Below, one piece after another: positions 1 to 5,479 of a stretch of 6,575 nt of DNA. How positions within the stretch are numbered: the stretch's first letter is position 1; each line of letters begins with the position of its first letter. Made by a program: the position numbers and the translations under genes. The notes beneath the pieces were generated by a model. That model had not been told where the DNA came from. It saw only the letters and a program-made list of their open reading frames with translations, and made no database searches. The stretch spans positions 847,355-853,929 of the forward strand of contig CP070791.1 of the NCBI GenBank assembly GCA_020346825.1. The letters are read 5' to 3'. This DNA is from Candidatus Bathyarchaeota archaeon. Its GTDB lineage: Archaea > Thermoproteota > Bathyarchaeia > Bathyarchaeales > Bathyarchaeaceae.

Positions 1-1195
1 CAAATATGTTGTTATCGAAAAAACGGCTTTCTATCCCGAAGGAGGAGGCCAACCGGCAGATCACGGCCATCTAAAGTCTGATAGAACTCAGTCAGATGTT
101 GTGGATGTCCAAAAAATCGGAAACGTCATTGTTCATGTCTTAAAAGGCTTAGTACCCAAAGAAGGAGAAAAAGTAATCGGATCCATTGATTGGGAAAGAC
201 GAAACAACTTGATGAAACATCACACCGGAACCCACATTATCATGGGCGCTACGAGACGTGTTCTTGGAGAACACGTTTGGCAGGCTGGCGCCCATAAAGA
301 CGTAGAGAAGGCCAGACTTGATGTCTCCCACTTCCAGCGACTAACTCTAGAGGAGATACATGAGATTGAAAGGTTGGCAAACCAAGCAATCGTACAGAAT
401 ATCTCCGTTGAAACGACTTGGATGCCCAGAGAAGAGGCGGAGAAACGCTACGGCTTCAGACTCTATCAGGGAGGAGTTGTGCCTGGAAGGAAAATCCGCG
501 TTGTTAAGTCTGGAGACTGGGAAGTTGAAGCCTGCGGAGGAACCCACCTAAAAAACACTGGAGAAATAGGGTTCATAAAGATTGTTCACACAGAAAGAAT
601 TCAAGATGGAGTAGAACGAATCATTTTTAGCGCAGGTCTCCCAGCTCTGAAAGCCGTTCAGGCGAACGAGAAAACACTCTGGAAACTCTCCGAGTCGATG
701 AACGCGCCCATTGAAGAACTGAAGGAGACCGCAGAACGCCTCGTTAAAGAGTGGAAGGATGCCCGACGCGAAAAAAAACGTCTCATAAAAGAAATTGCTG
801 CCGCTCAAGAAGGTACCGAGATAGGTGTGAAGAGAGAGAAGGAAGAGATCGAGGGAGTAAACTTTGAGTGGTTGAGATTCAAGGAGTTAGATGTTGACCG
901 CATGATTCAAACCGCCAACAAGATAACCAGCGATAATCCAAGGACAATTACGGTCTGCTATGGTGCAGATAAGAAAACGGCGAGGATAGTAATAATGGCT
1001 GGTAAGGACGCGTTGGACTTGGGTATAAACTCCATTGAAATCGCTGCAGAGGCGTCATCTGTGCTAGGTGGGGGAGGCAGCGGCAGACCGAGCTTTGCTC
1101 AAGGAGGCGGAACCCGGGTCAACAAGATGTTAGAATCGAAGGCGAAGGCGAAAGAGACCGTAAGAGAACAGCTGAAAAGAAGGGTAAGAGATTAA
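1..1195 (+). CDS. alaS: Alanyl-tRNA synthetase, C-terminal part (5' end outside window)
   Basis: Class II synthetase that charges tRNA-Ala in the cytoplasm and hydrolyses mischarged Ser/Gly-tRNA-Ala. The frame is open from the first complete codon at base 2, so the gene starts upstream; 397 C-terminal residues are visible and about 500 are missing compared with the roughly 900 usual in archaea. The GTG at 101 is internal, because the conserved FYPEGGGQPAD editing-domain motif lies before it. In fragment numbering, editing-site zinc ligands are H74 and H78 (HTGTH, bases 221-235) and C178 and H182 (CGGTH, bases 533-547). A charged, probably coiled-coil dimerisation stretch follows at about residues 230-290, then the C-Ala domain with the GGGGSGRP and FAQGGG glycine motifs near the end, and a basic tail ending at TAA. 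All expected editing residues are present. The catalytic N-terminal half cannot be judged. Identity is very secure. Confidence 0.97.
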   Translation, partial: KYVVIEKTAFYPEGGGQPADHGHLKSDRTQSDVVDVQKIGNVIVHVLKGLVPKEGEKVIGSIDWERRNNLMKHHTGTHIIMGATRRVLGEHVWQAGAHKDVEKARLDVSHFQRLTLEEIHEIERLANQAIVQNISVETTWMPREEAEKRYGFRLYQGGVVPGRKIRVVKSGDWEVEACGGTHLKNTGEIGFIKIVHTERIQDGVERIIFSAGLPALKAVQANEKTLWKLSESMNAPIEELKETAERLVKEWKDARREKKRLIKEIAAAQEGTEIGVKREKEEIEGVNFEWLRFKELDVDRMIQTANKITSDNPRTITVCYGADKKTARIVIMAGKDALDLGINSIEIAAEASSVLGGGGSGRPSFAQGGGTRVNKMLESKAKAKETVREQLKRRVRD

Positions 1196-1220
1196 AGCAA
1201 CTTTGCGCTTTTAGTTGGCT
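1196..1220 (+). terminator. Hairpin directly after the alaS stop, possible 3' end signal
   Basis: AGCAACT (1196-1202) can pair with AGTTG-g-CT (1213-1220), giving seven base pairs with one bulged G and a 10-nt loop that ends in TTTT (1209-1212). A further TTTT lies at 1239-1242. Archaeal termination depends mainly on oligo-T rather than a stem, so this may only mark or protect the alaS 3' end. Seen in the sequence; the function is inferred. Confidence 0.3.
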
Positions 1221-1262
1221 GTGCTAATATGAGGGATAGTTTTCTCTCAAGAAACTGACAAA

Positions 1263-1270
1263 GCTTTTAA
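1263..1270 (+). promoter_or_regulatory. TATA-like box of leuS
   Basis: GCTTTTAA preceded by ACAAA sits with its centre about 20 bp before the ATG at 1287 and about 29 bp before the in-frame ATG at 1296. Archaeal TATA boxes are centred about 26-28 bp before the transcription start, so initiation is predicted near 1293. That would favour a leaderless message starting at the second ATG. The match to the consensus is modest. Confidence 0.4.
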
Positions 1271-1286
1271 TTCCCAAGGTACCCCA

Positions 1287-4178
1287 ATGGCTGTCATGGA
1301 AGTTCTAAGGCAAATCGAAGAAAAATGGAGAAGGGCATGGGAAGAAGCTAGAATATTTGAGGGGAATCCGGATCCAACTCGAAGAAAATGTATGGTCACC
1401 TTCCCCTTCTCCTACATGAATGGCCCATTGCACGTGGGACATGGGTTCACAGCCACCCGCGTTGACGCCTACGCTCGATTCAGGAGAATGCAGGGCTACA
1501 ACGTTTTGTTTCCATGGGCTTGGCACTGGACAGGTGAGACCATAGCAGGAGCAAGCGAACGAATAAAAAAAGGAGACGAAAAACTTGTTCGCGCCTTAAG
1601 AGAAGTTGACGGTGTTTCAGAGGAAGACCTGAAGAAGTTTGTTAACCCCGTTTATATGGCTTCATACTACACGAGAGAAAGTCGAGAGGCCGTAAAACGC
1701 TTAGGTTTTTCAATAGATTGGAGACGAGAATTCACAACAACTTCCCTGTGTCCAACCTTCAGCAAGTTTATTGAGTGGCAATGCGAACGGCTGCGAGAGA
1801 AAGGGTACATCATACAAGGAACATATCCGGTGGTTTGGTGTCCCCACGATGAAAGCCCTACAGGCGACCATGATCGTCAAACAGGAGAAGGAGTTGTACC
1901 TGAAGAGTATGTACTCATGAAATTCAAATTGAACGACGCTTACCTTCCTGCAGCCACCTTCAGACCTGAAACTATCTATGGCGTAACCAACATGTGGATA
2001 CATCCCGACGCCGACTACGTCAAAGCAGGTGTTGACAGCGAGGAATGGATCATCAGCGAAATTGCAGCCAAAAAACTGAAAGAACAACAAAGAAAGGTGG
2101 AGGTCATCAGTAAATTCAAGGGTAAAAAGATCATTGGAAAACACTTTATGAGTCCTATCAGCGACAGAAAAATGTTAATTCTGCCAGGATGGTTCGTAGA
2201 CCCTGCCAATGCAACAGGAGTCGTCTACAGCGTCCCCGCCCACGCTCCCTATGACTGGTTGGCCTTGAGAGACCTGCAGAAAAAACCTGAATTGTTGAAG
2301 GAGTTTGGCATCGACACTGACGAAGTGAAGAAAATAAGATCCATCTCTATGATTCGTGTGGAAGGTTTCGGAGAACACCCAGCTATAGAACTTGTTGAAC
2401 GAATGAAAGTAAAGGACCAGAATGACCCCAAGGCTGAAGAAGCGACAAAAATGCTTTACAAAAAAGAGTTCCACAGCGGCGTGTTGAAGGAGATCTGTGG
2501 GGAGTATTCGGGAAGAACAGTGTACGAGGCAAAGGATGGTTTGATCCAAGACTTCAAGCAGAAGAACATAGCAGATTCTATGTATGATTTGCCTCAACCA
2601 GTCGTATGCCGATGTCTAACCCCATGTATCGTCAAAGTCCTAGAGGATCAGTGGTTCATAAGATATTCAGACAAAGCTTGGAAAAAGAAGACCAAGGAAG
2701 CGTTGAATCAAGCCTCCATTTACCCAGAAACAGCAACACAATGGTTCCTCAACATAATCGACTGGTTAAGGGAGTGGCCTTGCGCAAGAAAAACCGGTTT
2801 AGGTACAGCATTACCCTGGAGTCCCGGCTGGATCGTTGAAACATTGACTGACTCAACGGTTTACATGGCTTTCTACACAATAAACAAGCATATAAACCAA
2901 GAAGATGTGAAAGCAGAGCAGTTGACTGGAGAGGTTTTTGACTACCTGTTCTACGGCAAAGGCGACTTGGAAAAGGTAGCCCGAAATTCGCGTTTAGGTC
3001 GCGAACTCTTGGAGGAGATGCGAAGCGAATTTCTCTACTGGTACCCATTTGACCTCAGAATCTCAGCAAAAGAGCTGCTTCCAAACCACCTGACCTTCTG
3101 CCTCTTCCAGCATGTGGCATTATTTCCAGATCACCTGCCTAGAGGCATTGGCGTAAACGGGGTTCTGAGCATCGAAGGTAAGAAGATGTCAAAGTCACAG
3201 GGCAACTTTGTAACGTTGAGAGGTGCCATTGACCAGTATGGAGCAGATGCCACTCGCTGTGCACTACTCTTGGGTGGAGAAGGAATGGATGATCCAGACT
3301 GGAGGAGAGAGAACGTTCGCGACGTTAGAGGCAAACTTCAAGGCTTCCACAACCTAGCTAAGAGCGTAATAGAATCTGTAAAAGAAGAAAAAAAAGGACA
3401 TCTGGAAGAATGGCTGGTCAGTAGGTTACAGCATAAGATTAAGACCGTGACGGAGAGCATGGAGATGCTGAAGACTAGAACAGCCATTGAAAACGCTCTC
3501 TTCGAGGTCTGGAACGAATTCCGTTGGTACGCTCGAAGGAAAGACAAAAACGATTCACGGGTTCTGCAAGAAGCCTTAGAAAGTTGGATACGGTTGTTGG
3601 CTCCCTTCACACCCTACATCTGTGAGGAAATCTGGAACAAAATGGGTAAAAAGGGCTTCATTTCTTTGGCTGAGTGGCCGACATACGATGGAGAGAAGGT
3701 TAGCATCCAAGCTGAGGAAACTGAAAACTTGATTAAGAACGTGCTGGAAGACACTTCGAACATACTTCGAGCAACAAAAATGCAGCCAAAGAAAATCTGC
3801 TACTATTCAGCCGCATCCTGGAAGTGGAAAGTATATTTAATGGCACTGGAAAAGTCCGTTTCCACCAAGATCCCGTTGAACGATTTGATAAAAGAAGTGA
3901 TGAAGGATCCAGATCTCAGGAAGATAGGGAAAAAGGTTGCAAGGTTCGCACAGAAAATTGTGGAAGAAATCAATCGAATGCCAAAAAATAGGAAGCAAAG
4001 GCAACTACAGCTCGGACCCGTGGATGAATACAGGATGCTTAAAGAAGCCGAAACCTTTTTCGGAAGAGAGATGAATGCCAACATCTACGTCTACCCTGAG
4101 GATGATCCAAAGAGCCGCGACCCGAAAGGAAAGGCTGAACTAGCTAAGCCTCACCGACCTGCAATCTTCATCGAATAG
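1287..4178 (+). CDS. leuS: Leucyl-tRNA synthetase, archaeal/eukaryotic type
   Basis: Class Ia synthetase that attaches leucine to tRNA-Leu in the cytoplasm and edits errors. At 963 aa it is full length for the archaeal type (Pyrococcus enzyme about 967). The Rossmann domain has the HIGH-type motif HVGH (residues 49-52) and KMSKS at 633-637 (bases 3183-3197). The CP1 editing insert between the halves has the threonine-rich motif TFRPET (224-229) and VPAHAPYD, whose D323 should be the universal editing aspartate. Possible metal ligands are C185/H187 (WCPH) and C441, C443, C447. The C-terminal part holds the anticodon-binding helices and the small archaeal tail domain ending in RPAIFIE, which in the family contacts the long variable arm of tRNA-Leu. 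Start: the ATG at 1287 has AAGGT six bases upstream, but the ATG at 1296 fits the TATA spacing better; the difference is three residues. Its own promoter suggests transcription separate from alaS. Confidence 0.97.
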   Translation: MAVMEVLRQIEEKWRRAWEEARIFEGNPDPTRRKCMVTFPFSYMNGPLHVGHGFTATRVDAYARFRRMQGYNVLFPWAWHWTGETIAGASERIKKGDEKLVRALREVDGVSEEDLKKFVNPVYMASYYTRESREAVKRLGFSIDWRREFTTTSLCPTFSKFIEWQCERLREKGYIIQGTYPVVWCPHDESPTGDHDRQTGEGVVPEEYVLMKFKLNDAYLPAATFRPETIYGVTNMWIHPDADYVKAGVDSEEWIISEIAAKKLKEQQRKVEVISKFKGKKIIGKHFMSPISDRKMLILPGWFVDPANATGVVYSVPAHAPYDWLALRDLQKKPELLKEFGIDTDEVKKIRSISMIRVEGFGEHPAIELVERMKVKDQNDPKAEEATKMLYKKEFHSGVLKEICGEYSGRTVYEAKDGLIQDFKQKNIADSMYDLPQPVVCRCLTPCIVKVLEDQWFIRYSDKAWKKKTKEALNQASIYPETATQWFLNIIDWLREWPCARKTGLGTALPWSPGWIVETLTDSTVYMAFYTINKHINQEDVKAEQLTGEVFDYLFYGKGDLEKVARNSRLGRELLEEMRSEFLYWYPFDLRISAKELLPNHLTFCLFQHVALFPDHLPRGIGVNGVLSIEGKKMSKSQGNFVTLRGAIDQYGADATRCALLLGGEGMDDPDWRRENVRDVRGKLQGFHNLAKSVIESVKEEKKGHLEEWLVSRLQHKIKTVTESMEMLKTRTAIENALFEVWNEFRWYARRKDKNDSRVLQEALESWIRLLAPFTPYICEEIWNKMGKKGFISLAEWPTYDGEKVSIQAEETENLIKNVLEDTSNILRATKMQPKKICYYSAASWKWKVYLMALEKSVSTKIPLNDLIKEVMKDPDLRKIGKKVARFAQKIVEEINRMPKNRKQRQLQLGPVDEYRMLKEAETFFGREMNANIYVYPEDDPKSRDPKGKAELAKPHRPAIFIE

Positions 4179-4213
4179 GCAGAGAAAAAGTCGAAACAAA
4201 GTTGGATGAAAGA

Positions 4214-4221
4214 TTATATTT
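4214..4221 (+). promoter_or_regulatory. TATA box of the tRNA-Arg gene
   Basis: TTATATTT preceded by the A-rich GAAAGA (BRE-like) lies about 31 bp (box centre) before the first base of the mature tRNA. Transcription should therefore start within a few bases of the tRNA 5' end, leaving a very short leader for RNase P to remove. It is in the 70-bp gap after leuS, so the tRNA is probably its own unit. Confidence 0.6.
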
Positions 4222-4248
4222 AGGCACTTCTTAGACTAAGACGGTTCA

Positions 4249-4341
4249 GGGCCCGTGGCCTAGCCTGGATAAGGCGTCGGCCTTCTATTATACGAAGAGG
4301 AAAGCCGAAGATCCGGGGTTCAAATCCCCGCGGGCCCGCCA
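4249..4341 (+). tRNA. tRNA-Arg (anticodon UCU), with 15-nt intron and encoded CCA
   Basis: The complete cloverleaf folds by hand. Acceptor stem 4249-4255 pairs with 4331-4337 (seven G-C pairs); D stem 4258-4261 with 4272-4275, loop containing GG at 4267-4268; anticodon stem 4277-4281 with 4304-4308; variable loop 4309-4313; T stem 4314-4318 with 4326-4330 around TTCAAAT. The discriminator is G4338 and CCA is encoded at 4339-4341. After removing 4288-4302 the anticodon loop reads CTTCTAA with anticodon TCT (4284-4286), decoding AGA and, with wobble, AGG as arginine. These codons are frequent in the neighbouring genes. The mature length is 78 nt including CCA. Identity rests on the anticodon and is secure once the intron position is accepted. 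Confidence 0.95.
4288..4302 (+). other. 15-nt tRNA intron at position 37/38 with bulge-helix-bulge
   Basis: The precursor forms the motif cut by archaeal tRNA splicing endonuclease. A four-pair helix CTTC (4282-4285) with GAGG (4297-4300, one G-U pair) is flanked by two 3-nt bulges: TAT (4286-4288) and AAA (4301-4303). Cutting each after its second base gives an intron of 4288-4302 and restores a normal seven-base anticodon loop. The intron side beyond the helix is very short, with perhaps one pair (T4289-A4296) closing a six-base loop. The endonuclease and ligase genes are not in this window. Confidence 0.88.
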
Positions 4342-4343
4342 TG

Positions 4344-4347
4344 TTTT
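4344..4347 (+). terminator. Short oligo-T just after tRNA-Arg
   Basis: TTTT begins three bases past the encoded CCA. Archaeal RNA polymerase can stop at oligo-T; a run of four is weak. It is the first such run after the tRNA and so the likeliest 3' end signal, but this is an inference. Confidence 0.3.
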
Positions 4348-4355
4348 CGGGTTCT

Positions 4356-4373
4356 GAGGACGCATTGCGTCTC
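4356..4373 (+). other. Small hairpin downstream of tRNA-Arg
   Basis: GAG-g-ACGC (4356-4363) pairs with GCGTCTC (4367-4373) around the loop ATT, seven pairs with one bulged G; read differently it is a GACGCA/TGCGTC dyad with one central base. It starts 15 bases after the CCA. It could belong to the tRNA trailer, to a small RNA, or be a DNA site. No family recognised. Confidence 0.35.
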
Positions 4374-4400
4374 GAGTCAAGTCTGATTGGCCAGTAATGC

Positions 4401-4485
4401 ATGGTTTGAGACTGTTTGAGGTGGTAAATGGCTTTCCAGCAATTTCCAAACTTGAAATATTTTCGAAGTGTTCGACCGCATACGG
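4401..4485. repeat. Short direct repeats about one helical turn apart, upstream of regulator promoter
   Basis: GTTTGAG occurs at 4404 and 4414, TTTCCA at 4433 and 4443, and TTCGA at 4462 and 4471, so the pair spacings are 10, 10 and 9 bp. A dyad CTTGAAA-tat-TTTC-g-AAG (4451-4468, one extra base) and an imperfect CCGcataCGG (4476-4485) lie between the repeats and the BRE/TATA of the next gene. This arrangement on one face of the helix suggests binding sites for a regulator, perhaps the adjacent gene product itself. The repeats are seen; the role is inferred. Confidence 0.35.
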
Positions 4486-4496
4486 AAATTATAAAT
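4482..4496 (+). promoter_or_regulatory. BRE/TATA promoter of the HTH-PRTase regulator gene
   Basis: ACGGAAA (BRE-like, 4482-4488) followed by TTATAAAT (4489-4496) is a strong match to an archaeal core promoter. Transcription is predicted to start near 4518-4522, giving a leader of about 35-45 nt before the ATG cluster at 4557-4566. Confidence 0.6.
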
Positions 4497-4556
4497 TGTA
4501 TAAGTTAAAATAGATAGGTTGCCATTTCACGATTTGATTTGTTACTGTTCATAGGA

Positions 4557-5297
4557 ATGATGAGTATGAGCACCCATGCGGAAGATCTGAAGCTTCGATT
4601 GATGACCATAGAGTTGCTTCGCACAGCAAAGAAAGAATATACTTACCGAGAGTTATCCGCTAAAACCAACCTGCCCGTGACGGTCTTGAGCAGATATGCC
4701 AAAGGCCACGTTTTGCCAAATGCTGCAAGATCCCGGGAACTTTGGAAGATTCTGACGAGACTTGTAGGCTTAAAGGCTGAACTTCGCAGGAGAATAAAAT
4801 TCAACGATGAAGGATACTTCAACAACACTTGGATAATAGGAGACCACAACATACTCCAGCAGGGAGCACACTACGCCCTTGCAACGTTTGCTGGAAGACG
4901 AGTAACAAAAGTCCTGGCAGCAGCCGTAGATGGTATACCTCTCGCGACGCTGGTTGCAAATGCGTTGGGCGTCGATCTCATAGTAGCGAAAAAAAACAAA
5001 GAGGTGGGGGTTCCAGCGTTTCTAGAAGAAACCTATGTACTAAAGGATTCTGGGGTGACAATGACATTGTACATACCGAAAGACGCCTTCAAACGAAGGG
5101 ACAGCGTGCTAATCGTAGACGACATGATAAAGACAGGAGACACACAAGCGGCTCTAATCACTCTTGTCAAAAAAGCAAGGGCAGAAGTTTCTGGAATCTA
5201 CTCTCTCATCGCAGTTGGAGATGCTTGGCAAAACAAGATAAAGCTCCCCAGAGGAAGCCCAGTAGAAGTTGTAACCAAGGTCAGCCAGAAACGATGA
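4557..5297 (+). CDS. HTH-phosphoribosyltransferase-domain regulator (PyrE homolog, GfcR type)
   Basis: A 246-aa cytoplasmic protein with an N-terminal helix-turn-helix (residues about 13-55; YRELSAKTNLPVTVLSRYAKG resembles the XRE/lambda-repressor type) and a type I phosphoribosyltransferase domain from about residue 85. The PRPP loop VLIVDDMIKTGDT is at 184-196, and AAAVDGIPLA at 121-130 and AKKNKEVG at 144-151 are typical of archaeal PyrE homologs. The halophilic relative GfcR activates sugar-degradation genes, so a DNA-binding, metabolite-sensing role is likely; true orotate transferase activity is less likely given the fused HTH. Start: the open frame reaches a TTG at 4539, but ATGs at 4557, 4560 and 4566 fit better; AGGA ends immediately before 4557, too close to act as a good ribosome site for it, so the exact start is unsure. 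The gene has its own promoter, and isomerase 5480-6514 follows after 182 bp. The target genes are not shown by the sequence. Confidence 0.87.
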   Translation: MMSMSTHAEDLKLRLMTIELLRTAKKEYTYRELSAKTNLPVTVLSRYAKGHVLPNAARSRELWKILTRLVGLKAELRRRIKFNDEGYFNNTWIIGDHNILQQGAHYALATFAGRRVTKVLAAAVDGIPLATLVANALGVDLIVAKKNKEVGVPAFLEETYVLKDSGVTMTLYIPKDAFKRRDSVLIVDDMIKTGDTQAALITLVKKARAEVSGIYSLIAVGDAWQNKIKLPRGSPVEVVTKVSQKR

Positions 5298-5330
5298 CTC
5301 TCAGCACGGTCAAAGCACACAGCGTTCACA

Positions 5331-5358
5331 TTTTCTTTCTGCAGAATTTTTTCAATTC
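5331..5358 (+). terminator. Oligo-T terminator region after the regulator gene
   Basis: TTTTCTTTCT (5331-5340) is followed by a run of six T (5347-5352) inside the small dyad GAATT-ttttc-AATTC (5344-5358). Two more T-rich runs follow at 5388-5391 and 5408-5413. Repeated oligo-T tracts downstream of a stop codon are the usual archaeal termination signal and imply that the regulator and isomerase are separate transcripts. Confidence 0.5.
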
Positions 5359-5413
5359 GAAGTAGAGCACGTTCAAAGTCAATATTCTTTTCTTAAGCAT
5401 TCGCAAGTTTTTT

Positions 5414-5423
5414 GTGCGCGCAC
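5414..5423. promoter_or_regulatory. Perfect 10-bp palindrome GTGCGCGCAC before isomerase promoter
   Basis: This GC-only-core palindrome sits in AT-rich intergenic DNA, immediately after six T and about 15-24 bp upstream of the TATA box. It alternates purine and pyrimidine throughout, a pattern prone to left-handed DNA. The place suits an upstream activator or operator site. No matching copy is visible upstream of the regulator gene. Confidence 0.35.
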
Positions 5424-5437
5424 GGTCTGAAGACAAA

Positions 5438-5446
5438 AAATATAAT
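5438..5446 (+). promoter_or_regulatory. TATA box of the isomerase gene
   Basis: AAATATAAT, preceded by GAAGACAAA as a possible BRE, is centred about 38 bp before the ATG at 5480. Transcription is predicted near 5468-5470, leaving a leader of about ten bases that still includes GGTG (5473-5476) as a ribosome binding site. Confidence 0.6.
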
Positions 5447-5472
5447 CAGTTGATGATGATAGTGGAGAAGGC

Positions 5473-5476
5473 GGTG
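5473..5476 (+). promoter_or_regulatory. Shine-Dalgarno-like GGTG deciding the isomerase start
   Basis: GGTG, the core of the archaeal GGAGGTGA signal, lies three bases before the ATG at 5480 and six before the ATG at 5483. The latter spacing is better. A stop codon (TGA, 5477-5479) directly precedes 5480 in frame, so no longer start is possible without readthrough. Confidence 0.45.
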
Positions 5477-5479
5477 TGA

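Noticed and set aside
101..1195. Treating GTG 101 as the alaS start
   Set aside because: Conserved editing-domain residues FYPEGGGQPAD are encoded upstream in the same open frame, so 101 is internal.
1710..2144. 144-codon - strand ORF opposite leuS
   Set aside because: It is antisense to the LeuRS editing domain and shows no recognisable domain or promoter.
4220..4402. 60-codon - strand ORF containing AGPRGFEPR
   Set aside because: This is the well-known false protein produced by translating the antisense of a tRNA gene; the conserved peptide comes from the T arm and acceptor stem.
4557..4589. Box C/D guide RNA (ATGATGA then CTGA)
   Set aside because: The boxes fall at a start codon and inside coding sequence, without C'/D' boxes or a terminal stem; probably chance.
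4829..5365. 178-codon + strand ORF overlapping the regulator gene
   Set aside because: It lies in another frame of a clearly recognised gene, is rich in Arg, Ser and Lys without any domain, and has no promoter or ribosome site of its own.
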